A stretch of DNA of 17,211 nt from the NCBI GenBank assembly GCA_964428185.1, contig CAYRXH010000052.1, forward strand, positions 1 through 17,211. Direction: 5' to 3'. This DNA comes from CAYMAZ01 sp964428185. Lineage in GTDB: Bacteria > Bacteroidota > Bacteroidia > Bacteroidales > DTU049. Position numbers and translations under genes: made by a program. Of the stretch, positions 1-8,745 are shown one piece after another. How positions within the stretch are numbered: position 1 is the stretch's first letter; every line of letters starts with the position of its first letter. The notes beneath the pieces were generated by a model. That model ran no database searches. It was not told where the DNA came from and saw only the letters and a list, made by a program, of their open reading frames with translations.

Positions 1-16
1 GAGTAAAACAGGGACC

Positions 17-2080
17 ATGAAATTCGCCCCAAACACATTACAACATCATGTTCAATCAGTTATTGAAGGAAAGCTGAAATTTGAAAACATTTTCCAGGCT
101 GTATCCCGGATGATACTTGGAGATCCTGCAGGCATTAAAAAAGTTATTGTCAATGGACGAAGCACCTATGATTTTTCAATATTCCGCGAAGGAAAAAAAC
201 ATATCATCGGGATGTATGATGAGATCAACAGTTTTGTTTCTTTTGTAAAAGATGCGGCCGAGGGAGGCTCATCTTCAGAAATGGCGTTTGTGCTGATAGG
301 TGAACCCGGCAACGGTAAAACTTTTTTTGTGGATTTTCTCTCCAAATTATACAGGGACTTTATTTCTAAGCCCGAAAACAGCAGATATACATTCAGATTC
401 ACAAATCTTAACAAACTCGGGAATTACGGTAAAATTCAGAAAATAGAATCACAAACCTATGAAGATCCCTTGATTCTTGCCATGAATCTGACAGAAGACA
501 AGGCATCAAATATTGAGTTTCTTTCATCACTTGGAGCAAAGCCCAAACAGTTGGAGCAGTTTTATCGTAATTACAGATCTCTTGGCTCCTGCTCCTATTA
601 TATCTGGCATCAGATCCTTGAATTCTGCAACGGAAATGTTGAAAAAGCTCTGGCGGACTTTGTTGAGATAGTCAAAGTGCCGGTGAGTGAATCAAGAGGA
701 ACACTCACAGGAAAATATGCGGCCAAAGATAAAATTACATCTTCGGCAGTTGATTTGCTCGGTGAGGAATCTATTTCACGCTTACTTCACATCACTGACA
801 CTGACAATCCATACCGTTTTGATCTTCGCAGGGGAGCTCTCGCCCGTGTTGCGGGAGGTGGGATTCACTTTGCCGATGAGATCTTCAAAAACAAAAGAGA
901 CCTTGTTCAGGTGTATCTGGGTGTGATTCAGAACAGAACCATTGAAATTGAAGGATTTAGATGGCCACTTGACACCTTGATTGTTGCTACAAGTAACAAT
1001 GCCGAATTCGGAAGGTTTCTTGAAGAAAAGGAACAGGCTCCCATTGTTGACAGATGCAGACTGACATATATGTCTCACGTTACCAATTTTCATCTTCAGA
1101 AGGAGCTCACATCGTTTGCTTTGGGGAGTGTTGAAAAAACCACATTTACGGGAGAAAAACTTCATATAGATCCCAATCTGAACAGTGCCATTTCCACTTC
1201 TTTTACTCTTTCAAGAATGCCAAGACATGATAAACTCACTCCAGTAGAAATGATGCAGCTTGCAGCAGGTGATGTGGCTGGAGAAAAAAGTGTGAGAACA
1301 CTTGCAGAAGTCATCAGTGATCTGAATACTGATCCTGATATTACACGTCGCTTTGGCCAGAAAGGTCTTGGACACCGTAATCTCGGACGTGCTATACAGA
1401 TACTTCTTGAACAGTCTGAAACTCAGGAAGGTCATTGTATGTATGCCGGCGATATCTTTCCTTCCATTGAAAAGATTATACTTGATTATGTGCAGGATCC
1501 AAATGACAGAATCAAGTATTTTGAGGATCTGAAAATTGCCAAAACTCTGCACAGAAAGAACATCATGACTGAAATTTTCAATGCATACATGGATGAGCCC
1601 AATGCAATTCAGAAGGATGTGCTGAATTATGTCAATATGGTTATTGGAATAGATGCAAAAAACCTGGGTGCCGATAAAATGTGGACATATCAGGATCCCC
1701 AGACCAAACGTCTCGTATCAATTAAAATTGATGAATCGTTTATAAACAGTGTTGAAGAACGTCTCGGACTGAAAAATAATGAACAGAAACAAAGTTTCAG
1801 AACCACCATCACGAAAATTTATGGTCAGAAAATGATTACTGACCCTAACTATAATTTTATGGACAACAATGAGCTTGTCAAAGCAGTTACTGATGTCAGA
1901 TTGAAAAGTGACATTGCAGGAGCTGGAAGTCTTGTGGGGGCTCTTGCAAACAGATCTAATGAGGAGAACCAGAGACTGTACAACAGAATGTTGAACACCA
2001 TGATGGATAAACTGGGATACTGTCAGACCTGTGCTCAGAAAACCATTGAATATTTCTGCACACAGGATGATGCCAGTTAA
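17..2080 (+). CDS. prkA: PrkA-family AAA+ ATPase / serine protein kinase (first copy)
   Basis: This 687-residue protein belongs to the PrkA (E. coli YeaG) family, cytoplasmic AAA+ proteins described as serine kinases and, in Bacillus, reported as an ATP-dependent protease. Seen in the sequence: Walker A GEPGNGKT at residues 95-102; the stretch from about 150 to 290 follows the PrkA pattern (EDPLILAMNLTED, then FVEIVKV, then SSAVDLLGEE, then RRGALARVAGGG); Walker B IHFADEIF with D287-E288; a sensor-1-like ATSNNAEFGRF near 326-336. The C-terminal third would be the PrkA 'kinase' region. It ends with a cysteine cluster C-x2-C-x8-C (C669, C672, C681) that I do not recall as a family hallmark. The ATG at 17 follows AGGGA, a passable ribosome site. 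It is the first gene of a four-gene cluster with yeaH, spoVR and a second PrkA-like gene. Family assignment is firm; whether it phosphorylates or degrades proteins is not visible. Confidence 0.93.
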   Translation: MKFAPNTLQHHVQSVIEGKLKFENIFQAVSRMILGDPAGIKKVIVNGRSTYDFSIFREGKKHIIGMYDEINSFVSFVKDAAEGGSSSEMAFVLIGEPGNGKTFFVDFLSKLYRDFISKPENSRYTFRFTNLNKLGNYGKIQKIESQTYEDPLILAMNLTEDKASNIEFLSSLGAKPKQLEQFYRNYRSLGSCSYYIWHQILEFCNGNVEKALADFVEIVKVPVSESRGTLTGKYAAKDKITSSAVDLLGEESISRLLHITDTDNPYRFDLRRGALARVAGGGIHFADEIFKNKRDLVQVYLGVIQNRTIEIEGFRWPLDTLIVATSNNAEFGRFLEEKEQAPIVDRCRLTYMSHVTNFHLQKELTSFALGSVEKTTFTGEKLHIDPNLNSAISTSFTLSRMPRHDKLTPVEMMQLAAGDVAGEKSVRTLAEVISDLNTDPDITRRFGQKGLGHRNLGRAIQILLEQSETQEGHCMYAGDIFPSIEKIILDYVQDPNDRIKYFEDLKIAKTLHRKNIMTEIFNAYMDEPNAIQKDVLNYVNMVIGIDAKNLGADKMWTYQDPQTKRLVSIKIDESFINSVEERLGLKNNEQKQSFRTTITKIYGQKMITDPNYNFMDNNELVKAVTDVRLKSDIAGAGSLVGALANRSNEENQRLYNRMLNTMMDKLGYCQTCAQKTIEYFCTQDDAS

Positions 2081-2093
2081 TCAGAATATTTTC

Positions 2094-2111
2094 TGTCAAT
2101 TTGACAAATTG
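2094..2111. promoter_or_regulatory. Overlapping inverted repeats between prkA and yeaH
   Basis: The sequence TGTCAATTTGACAAATTG contains two overlapping perfect dyads: TGTCAA-T-TTGACA (2094-2106) and CAATTTG-A-CAAATTG (2097-2111). It sits in the 47-bp gap between the prkA stop and the yeaH ATG at 2128, the only sizeable gap in the four-gene cluster. It could be an operator, a pair of mutually exclusive RNA stems tuning yeaH translation, or chance in AT-rich DNA. No T-run follows, so it is not a standard terminator. The dyads are seen directly; a regulatory role is inference. Confidence 0.35.
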
Positions 2112-2127
2112 TGTACAACTGAAAAAC

Positions 2128-3480
2128 ATGAACAAGGATTTTGAGGCATACAGACAAAAGAAACTGTCTCCGGAGCAGATGAAACTTATTGAACGGGAGT
2201 TCGGAAGTTTGCAGGATGATGGCATACCCCATCATGACAATTTTAATATTGAGAATAAAATTTATACTTTGACAGACTGGGATGTTCTTCCAGGATTTTC
2301 ATCTTTGCCAAACTTTACTTCAGCCCTTCAGACTCTGGAAGGACTCATAGAAAGGGACAGAAAGCGGGAGGAAGATGGTTTTCCGAGAAGAATCCGACTG
2401 GGGAAAATTACGAAACGCACAAGAGATAAGAAAAACAAGGTTGTTATTGTTCCAACCACCACCGAACCTAAATTATATCATGACGATAGTATTACCGAGG
2501 ATAATGAGCAGCAAACCGGAGGTTCGGGTGAAGGTGAGGAAGGAGAAGTTATCGGACAACAACAAGCGCAACCGCAGCAGGACGAAGGCGAAGGGCATGG
2601 TGCCGGTCAGGGTGATGGTTCTGATCATGAAATGACATCACAAGCATTTGATCTTGGAAAAATTCTCACTGAAAAATTCCGTTTGCCCAATCTGAAGGAT
2701 AAAGGGAAAAAGCGGGCATTTTCCAAATACACCTACGAACTGACTGATATCAATCGCCGTTACGGACAGTTGCTTGAGAAAAAAGCAACCATGAAACGGA
2801 TTATCCAGACCAATATTCTGCTTGGCAATATCATTCCCTGCGAACAGGTTAATACCGATGAACTTGCCATCAATCCTGATGATCTGGTGTACAGAATCAT
2901 GTCACAGGAAAAGGATTTTGAGACCCAGGCAGTTGTATTCTTTATCCGTGACTATTCAGGTTCCATGCATGGAAAACCAACTGAAGCAATCACCACCATG
3001 CATCTGTTTATCTATAGCTGGCTGATGTATCAGTATCAGAACAATGTCATTACCCGGTTTATTCTTCATGATACTCAGGCAAAGGAAGTCCCCGATTTCA
3101 TAACATACTATCAGTTGCAGGTTGCCGGAGGAACAAGAGTAGCCCCTGCGTTTCAGCTTGCCGAAAAAATTATTCATGAAGAAAACCTGACAAGGGACTA
3201 TAACATTTACATTTTTTACGGCACCGACGGAGATGACTGGGACGAAGATGGAAAGGAGTATTTAGAAGTTCTTGAGCGACTGTGTAATATTACCAATCGC
3301 ATTGGAATTGCTGTTGCCAAAAACTCTTGGTCAGGAGGAGGTCAAACAAATGTTGAAAAAAACACTGAAAAAAGTGGCTTATTACAGAAAAAACCAGAGC
3401 ATCTGAGAATTGATTCCTTTTCTGCAGAGACTGTTCAGGAAAAAGAAATTATTGAAAGCATCAGAAAAATTGTAGGATAA
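2128..3480 (+). CDS. yeaH: YeaH/DUF444 family protein with VWA-like MIDAS fold
   Basis: This 450-residue protein is the DUF444 (E. coli YeaH) partner encoded next to PrkA. The open frame extends back to a TTG at 2101, but I chose the ATG at 2128 (MNKDFEAY) because the extra nine codons overlap a palindromic spacer. The N-terminal part is charged. A low-complexity Gly/Glu/Gln linker spans roughly residues 130-170, and the C-terminal half is von Willebrand A-like with a complete metal-ion-dependent adhesion site: DYSGS at D275/S277/S279, T336 in GGTRVAP, and D367 in GTDGDD. AAA+ ATPases often work with VWA partners (MoxR-type pairs), so a regulatory or adaptor role for PrkA is a reasonable inference. 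The next gene, spoVR, starts 2 bp after its stop, so the two are almost certainly co-transcribed. Confidence 0.93.
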   Translation: MNKDFEAYRQKKLSPEQMKLIEREFGSLQDDGIPHHDNFNIENKIYTLTDWDVLPGFSSLPNFTSALQTLEGLIERDRKREEDGFPRRIRLGKITKRTRDKKNKVVIVPTTTEPKLYHDDSITEDNEQQTGGSGEGEEGEVIGQQQAQPQQDEGEGHGAGQGDGSDHEMTSQAFDLGKILTEKFRLPNLKDKGKKRAFSKYTYELTDINRRYGQLLEKKATMKRIIQTNILLGNIIPCEQVNTDELAINPDDLVYRIMSQEKDFETQAVVFFIRDYSGSMHGKPTEAITTMHLFIYSWLMYQYQNNVITRFILHDTQAKEVPDFITYYQLQVAGGTRVAPAFQLAEKIIHEENLTRDYNIYIFYGTDGDDWDEDGKEYLEVLERLCNITNRIGIAVAKNSWSGGGQTNVEKNTEKSGLLQKKPEHLRIDSFSAETVQEKEIIESIRKIVG

Positions 3481-3481
3481 C

Positions 3482-5089
3482 ATGTATCTCATAGACCAGA
3501 GAACAAAAAAAATTATGGAAGAGTGCAAAGCCAGAGCAAAAAATGCAGGGCTTTCGTTCGGACATGAAACGCTTGAATACATTGTCACCAACCGTGATAT
3601 GATCCGTTTATCACCCAAAGTGATGATTCCTACACTTTATGATTACTGGGTTCATGATGTTGAAGTGCTTCAGGGCGAGGGAAAATATAAGCTGTATCCG
3701 GCAAATCCGTATGAAACAGTGATCAACAGCAGGCCTGCCATCTCATTTTATAATGACAACAACCCGGACTGGCTGAACATTATGATCTTTTATCATGTGA
3801 TTGCTCATATTGACTTTTTTCAGAACAACAAACTTTTTGAACATACCTGGAATGATGATTTTGTAGGTGTTGCTCTTGCTGATAAAAGACTGACTGAATC
3901 TCTCAGGAGTAAATATGGCCGATGGGTTGATTATATTATTGAATTCTCACGAAGTATTGATAATATCATCGGGTATTTTAATATTCTCAGCCGACTTTCC
4001 TACCCTGCGGCAATGGATCCTGATGAAAAAGTGATGTTTTTCTTCAACACATTTCTTCAGGATTTTGCAAAGGTGAACTTCACTGAGATTCACCGGCAGA
4101 AAGAAGTGTACAACTCATTGACTGAGCAATACGGAGATGTGGGAAAAAACATGTTTTTTTCCGATATACGCAATACCTATCCTGAATTTGAAAGCACATT
4201 TAACAGGTACAGAGGAGCACCTGAACCTGAAGATGATATCCTGATGTTCATCAGAGACAACAGCCCCTTTCTGAAACGTGAGGAAAACAAATGGATGCAG
4301 CAGATTATGACTGTGGTCCGCAACACAGCATTATATTTTGCACCTCAGATACGCTCAAAAATAATGAACGAAGGCTGGGCAAGTTACTGGCATGACAATC
4401 TTTTTATTACAGATAAAAGAATCAGCGGGCATGAGGCAGATTACGCACGCATCAATGCAGGTGTCACATCAATCAGCAGGGTTGGACTGAACCCCTATGC
4501 TATCGGATTGAGGATGTTTTATTACGTTGAAGATCTGGCGAATAAGGGCAAATTATCCTATTATTTCCAGAAACTAACCAATGCAGCTGCAATAGAATCC
4601 TGGGATGAAAAAACAAATATGGGGAAAAATACAATTTTCAATATCAGAAGAGATTTTTCAGATTTTTCATTTATCAACACTTTTGTTGATCAGGAATTTG
4701 TCAACCGCTATAATCTTTTTGTTGTTGGCAAAAGATTGAATACCGGAACAGGAATGTTTGAATATTATATAAAAAGCCGGAAAGCATCGGATTATAAGGA
4801 AATGTTGCTGGACAGTCTCTATCATCCACCACTCATCAAGGTGAATCACTCTCAGACAAATGCCAAAAATCTTTTTCTGGTTCATGTTTTTGAAGGAAAA
4901 CAACTTGTCAAAGATTTTATCCCTGATGTTCTCATCGGACTTGAGTTTTTGTGGGGCTCACAGGTTCAACTGGAGACTTCAAACATTATCCGTGTAAAGG
5001 ACGAATCGCTTCCTGGTGAAGTGAAACTGGAAGAAAAAAGAATACTCTATACGTGCAAGAACAGACAAATATCAGCAATTGAACTTTAA
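3482..5089 (+). CDS. spoVR: SpoVR/YcgB family protein
   Basis: This 535-residue protein is a SpoVR family member (E. coli YcgB is about 510 residues). Family signatures seen: PYETVINSRPAISFY near 76-90, an AHIDFFQNNKLF block at 108-119, NEGWASYWHDNLF beginning at N296, and LNPYAIG further on. In the better-known members the first histidine block reads AHxxxGHNxFF; here the candidate histidines are H105 and H109 in HVIAH, spaced four rather than five apart, so the motif is a variant. The biochemical activity of the family is unknown: spoVR mutants of Bacillus have a spore cortex defect, and in enterobacteria ycgB is expressed under stress together with yeaG-yeaH. There is no signal peptide or membrane segment, so it is probably cytoplasmic. 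It starts 2 bp after yeaH and ends 9 bp before the second PrkA-like gene. Family assignment is firm, function unknown. Confidence 0.92.
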   Translation: MYLIDQRTKKIMEECKARAKNAGLSFGHETLEYIVTNRDMIRLSPKVMIPTLYDYWVHDVEVLQGEGKYKLYPANPYETVINSRPAISFYNDNNPDWLNIMIFYHVIAHIDFFQNNKLFEHTWNDDFVGVALADKRLTESLRSKYGRWVDYIIEFSRSIDNIIGYFNILSRLSYPAAMDPDEKVMFFFNTFLQDFAKVNFTEIHRQKEVYNSLTEQYGDVGKNMFFSDIRNTYPEFESTFNRYRGAPEPEDDILMFIRDNSPFLKREENKWMQQIMTVVRNTALYFAPQIRSKIMNEGWASYWHDNLFITDKRISGHEADYARINAGVTSISRVGLNPYAIGLRMFYYVEDLANKGKLSYYFQKLTNAAAIESWDEKTNMGKNTIFNIRRDFSDFSFINTFVDQEFVNRYNLFVVGKRLNTGTGMFEYYIKSRKASDYKEMLLDSLYHPPLIKVNHSQTNAKNLFLVHVFEGKQLVKDFIPDVLIGLEFLWGSQVQLETSNIIRVKDESLPGEVKLEEKRILYTCKNRQISAIEL

Positions 5090-5098
5090 TCCAGCGTT

Positions 5099-7348
5099 AT
5101 GAAACAGAAAAGGCAGCAAAGCAACAACAGAGAAATGTCACTGAACGAGATTCAGCAGTTGATTGCTTTGTATGGTAAAGAAATTCACAACACCCGGATT
5201 CAGACAATGATGCCTTTTGATCAGTTCATGTTTAGGGCATCACGAAAGCCCGATAAAACATTTCGTGATATTTTCCAGTTATTTCAGGATATGGTTGAGT
5301 CCTATGTTCCTGAGGGTTTTGATGAATATCCTCTCACAAATGAATCGGCCGGATTTTTGAATTTTGACATGGGAAATCTATTTGTTGAAAAATGTCCGGA
5401 ACCTTTTTACGCTGACAGAATTTTTGCAAACAGATTTATGTCAATAGCCTCTTCATTCAAGAAAGGGGTTCAGAACAATCAGATATACTTTTTTGAAGGG
5501 CCTCCGGGCAGCGGGAAAAGCACATTTCTTAACAACCTACTTCACAAATTCGAAGAATATGCACAATCCACCGAAGGAGCAGTGTATAAAATAGCATGGA
5601 CACTCAAACTGAATGATCTGCCTGGCATGAAAATCAGTGGTGAAGCCGCCGAAAATTCGGAACTCATCATTTCATGTCCAAACAATGATCACCCTGTCAC
5701 ACTCATCCCCGTAGAACTGAGAAAACAATTTCTGGATGATCTGATTGCGGATCGTGGCTTCAAAAAGCAACTTTTTCAGAACAAAGAGTATGAATGGGTG
5801 TTTCGGGAAAAACCCTGCGCCTTCTGCAGTTCAGTTTTCAATCAACTCCTTTTGGTTTATAAAGACACTCAAAAGGTTCTTTCTCATGTTTTTGCCCGAA
5901 GAATGGAGTTCAGCAGACACTTTGGCAAAGGAATCAGTATCTTCAATCCGGGTGACCCTCTTGTACAGGGGGCCATAGAAAATAAGGAATTACAGCAACA
6001 TATCAACCGTATTTTCAGTACGGATGAAATTCCTTATCTGCATTCTTACCTTGCATATACCAATAATGGGATTCTTGCTCTCATGGATATCAAGGACAAT
6101 AACAAAACCCGTTTGATGAACCTTCATGGAATTGTCAGTGATGGTGTTCATAAAGTAGGACACCTTGAAGAGCGGATACGGTCCCTCTTTATCGGGGTAA
6201 TTAATCCCGAAGATACTTCAACCTATGAAAATGTTCAGTCGTTTAAAGACAGAATTGTGACTATCCGGATACCATACGTGCTTGACTATAACACCGAAGT
6301 CAATATCTGGAAGCATAAATTCGGAAACTCAGTCATGGATGCTTTCATGCCTCGAACGCTTGCCAATTTTGCCAAAATTATCATCAGCAGCCGGATGCTT
6401 ACTGATACCTCTGTCTTTGACTCCTGGCTCAATCAGCCTGAGATCTATAAAAATTATATTGATGAACATCTTTTACTCCTAAAAATGGAACTTTATACAG
6501 GGAAAATCCCATCCTGGCTTGATGAAAAGGATGTTGCCAATTTCAAAAAGGAAATCAGGAAGAGAGTAATTTCAGACACCGAAAATGAAGGAAAAACTGG
6601 AATTTCAGGCAGGCAATCTCTAAATCTTTTTAATAAATTTATCTCCAAATCTGACCTAAAAAGCCAATCTATCACCATGGTGCAGATCATGGATTTTATC
6701 AGAAATGAAAGTTCTTTCAATTCTCCTTCAATACAGAAATTTTCAGCAGCATTATTTAATCTTTATGAATTTAATATTCTTGACGAGGTGAAGGATTCAA
6801 TGTATTTTTACAATGAAACAAAGATGAAACGTGACCTTAAGAACTATCTTTTTGCACTTAATTTTGAACCCGGAGAAAAAATTAATTGCCACTATACCGG
6901 AGATACAATTGAACTCAATGATGATTTCTACAATTCAATTGAACCGTTTATTTTTGGTGATATTTCTGATATGAACATCATATATGATCTCAGAAAACAG
7001 GAACATACCACATATATTACACAGACTCTGAGCAACGAGATCAAACTTCAGGACAAAAACATAGAACAAACAGAACAATTCAGCATTCTGCTGAAAAAAT
7101 ATGCCGATAATCTGAAGCGTTCATCTCTCACTCCATTTGAAAATAATGATCATTTTAAACGATGTATTCTTGCTTACAATTCACCTGCATTTAATAAATT
7201 TGAATTAAGTCTGAGAAAAACTGTCAATAAGATCATTGACAACTTGGTTCGTAAGTTTGGGTATAATGAAGAGAGTGCCCAATTCATCATTCTTTATGTT
7301 TTGGAAAACAAACTTAATGAACGATTTAAAAACTTCGGTATATCCTGA
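5099..7348 (+). CDS. Second, divergent PrkA-family AAA+ protein
   Basis: This 749-residue protein is a second PrkA-like AAA+ ATPase in the same cluster. Seen: an N-terminal PrkA-like segment (MPFDQFMFRASRKP), Walker A GPPGSGKST at 134-142, then a putative metal-binding insert with C193-x4-H198 (CPNNDH, followed by PVTLIP) and C240-x2-C243 (CAFC). After that come RRMEFSRHFGKGISIFNPGDPL, a Walker B-like ILALMDIK, and FKDRIVTIRIPYVLDYNTE, matching the end of the PrkA AAA module. At the Walker B position there is D330 followed by Ile, where the first PrkA copy has Asp-Glu, so ATP hydrolysis may be slow or altered. Residues from about 430 to 749 are divergent and I recognise no kinase motif in them. 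The gene starts 9 bp after spoVR. The two ATPases may form a mixed oligomer or have different substrates; that is inference. PrkA membership is well supported, activity is not. Confidence 0.85.
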   Translation: MKQKRQQSNNREMSLNEIQQLIALYGKEIHNTRIQTMMPFDQFMFRASRKPDKTFRDIFQLFQDMVESYVPEGFDEYPLTNESAGFLNFDMGNLFVEKCPEPFYADRIFANRFMSIASSFKKGVQNNQIYFFEGPPGSGKSTFLNNLLHKFEEYAQSTEGAVYKIAWTLKLNDLPGMKISGEAAENSELIISCPNNDHPVTLIPVELRKQFLDDLIADRGFKKQLFQNKEYEWVFREKPCAFCSSVFNQLLLVYKDTQKVLSHVFARRMEFSRHFGKGISIFNPGDPLVQGAIENKELQQHINRIFSTDEIPYLHSYLAYTNNGILALMDIKDNNKTRLMNLHGIVSDGVHKVGHLEERIRSLFIGVINPEDTSTYENVQSFKDRIVTIRIPYVLDYNTEVNIWKHKFGNSVMDAFMPRTLANFAKIIISSRMLTDTSVFDSWLNQPEIYKNYIDEHLLLLKMELYTGKIPSWLDEKDVANFKKEIRKRVISDTENEGKTGISGRQSLNLFNKFISKSDLKSQSITMVQIMDFIRNESSFNSPSIQKFSAALFNLYEFNILDEVKDSMYFYNETKMKRDLKNYLFALNFEPGEKINCHYTGDTIELNDDFYNSIEPFIFGDISDMNIIYDLRKQEHTTYITQTLSNEIKLQDKNIEQTEQFSILLKKYADNLKRSSLTPFENNDHFKRCILAYNSPAFNKFELSLRKTVNKIIDNLVRKFGYNEESAQFIILYVLENKLNERFKNFGIS

Positions 7349-7425
7349 ATATTTAACATTATTTAACAAAAATTTCCTTTAAACTTTTTATTCACAGACT
7401 TGTCTTAACTGAAATATTTATTTTT

Positions 7426-8703
7426 ATGAACCGTATTTACCCCCTGCTACAGATAATTTTCTTACATTTTTTATTCATTTCAGGGATTTTTTCAGTCAAT
7501 TCCCAAAACGTCGTCAACAATGGTAACGGCATCGTGATCAATCAGGGTGCATGGCTTGTCATAGGAGGCAATTTTATTAATATGAACGGAGGTCAGGATG
7601 GTTTTGTTGATATTGATGGGAAGATGGTTGTCAACAAGGATTTCATCAACAATGCTGGCAACGAAGTGTTTGTTTCCATCGAAGCCACTCCCGACGGGGA
7701 GACCATACTCAACGGCACTTCCATCCAGAACATTGACGGCACCACTCCTACACGTTTTGAAAATCTGAACATTAAAAACAGCCGCAAAGTGCTTCAGACC
7801 GATTTTTGTCAGGTTGCTGGCAAACTCACAGTTCAGGCAATTCTTGATCTGAACTCCAACACCTTTGTCATTGACAATTCTTCACCCTCGGGCATTACTT
7901 ATCAGTCTGGATACATTCTCAGTGAAACAGACCCGTCACAGGGTCTGGGGAGCATACTGTGGTCAACAGGTGGTGCATCCGGTAATTTTCAGGTACCTTT
8001 CGGTTCGGGCAATGCATCTGAGAATGATCTCAATCTGAATCTTGACATCACTTCGGCAGGCAATGATGATGGTTTTTTCAGCTTTGCCACCTATCCCACT
8101 TCTGAAATGAACATGCCCCATCCCCCATCCGTTGGTCCTCTTTCACCGTTTGATCCTTCACTTGTTGCAGACAGATTCTGGCTGGTGGAACCCACATACA
8201 CTTCAATCCCATCTGCAATTATCGGGTTCATGTATGATTATGCCAGTGTTCATGACATTAACAGAACTACACTGAAGGCAATCAGATACAACGGCACCTC
8301 AGGAGGTTGGAATGACTGGGGACCTGCAGGTACTTCAAACATCAATCAATATACAGTGATTACACCTGTCATCAGTCCTGCCGATTTTTATTCATGGTGG
8401 ACACTCACTGGTGAAGAACAGGCTGAATACATTTATGTTCCCAATGCTTTCACTCCCAACGGAGATGGTTTTAATGATGAGTTCAGACCATCCATCAACG
8501 GATATGAACCTGAAAACTACACGATATATATTTTCAACCGCTGGGGCAATCAGATTTTTGAAAGCAGTGATCTGATGCAGGGATGGAACGGCACATACGA
8601 AGAGTCAGAAAGCCCACAGGATGTGTATGTCTGGCTGATACTGTATGATGATCTGAACAAACAGCAAAAATCGTTAAGAGGAATAGTAACACTGATCCGA
8701 TAA
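7426..8703 (+). CDS. Secreted protein with T9SS type B C-terminal sorting domain
   Basis: This 425-residue exported protein starts with a typical signal peptide (hydrophobic residues about 7-23, likely cut near residue 26, before QNVVNN). The middle is rich in Asn, Gly and beta-strand-like segments (GNGIVINQGAWLVIGGNF), as in surface beta-helix or beta-sandwich proteins; I recognise no enzyme motif. Residues 335-425 form the 'gliding motility-associated' C-terminal domain: VPNAFTPNGDGFND, then YIFNRWGNQIFES, then GWNGTY, and the final SLRGIVTLIR. This domain targets proteins through the Bacteroidota type IX secretion system to the cell surface or medium. The 77-bp AT-rich gap before it (7349-7425) has no clear terminator, so a separate promoter is likely but I cannot place it. 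The function of the passenger is unknown. Confidence 0.9.
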   Translation: MNRIYPLLQIIFLHFLFISGIFSVNSQNVVNNGNGIVINQGAWLVIGGNFINMNGGQDGFVDIDGKMVVNKDFINNAGNEVFVSIEATPDGETILNGTSIQNIDGTTPTRFENLNIKNSRKVLQTDFCQVAGKLTVQAILDLNSNTFVIDNSSPSGITYQSGYILSETDPSQGLGSILWSTGGASGNFQVPFGSGNASENDLNLNLDITSAGNDDGFFSFATYPTSEMNMPHPPSVGPLSPFDPSLVADRFWLVEPTYTSIPSAIIGFMYDYASVHDINRTTLKAIRYNGTSGGWNDWGPAGTSNINQYTVITPVISPADFYSWWTLTGEEQAEYIYVPNAFTPNGDGFNDEFRPSINGYEPENYTIYIFNRWGNQIFESSDLMQGWNGTYEESESPQDVYVWLILYDDLNKQQKSLRGIVTLIR

Positions 8704-8740
8704 ATCAATAAATAATCAATCAATAAATAATCAATAAATA
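8704..8740. repeat. Three copies of the 11-mer ATCAATAAATA
   Basis: ATCAATAAATA occurs three times (8704-8714, 8719-8729, 8730-8740), the first two separated by ATCA. It fills almost the whole gap between the T9SS cargo gene and the collagen-like gene and ends 5 bp before the ATG at 8746. This looks like a short tandem repeat able to change length by slippage. It is low-complexity AT sequence, so function is uncertain. Confidence 0.6.
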
Positions 8741-8745
8741 CCCAT

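Noticed and set aside
782..1165. Minus-strand open frame of 127 codons
   Set aside because: It lies wholly inside prkA, which has strong family motifs; no signal of its own.
2101..2127. TTG start giving a 459-residue YeaH
   Set aside because: The extra codons overlap the palindromic spacer, and an ATG at 2128 gives a normal family start.
7349..7425. Possible promoter or terminator in the gap after the second PrkA gene
   Set aside because: AT-rich with a repeated ATTTAAC, but no convincing stem with T-run and no match to TTTG / TAnnTTTG at correct spacing.
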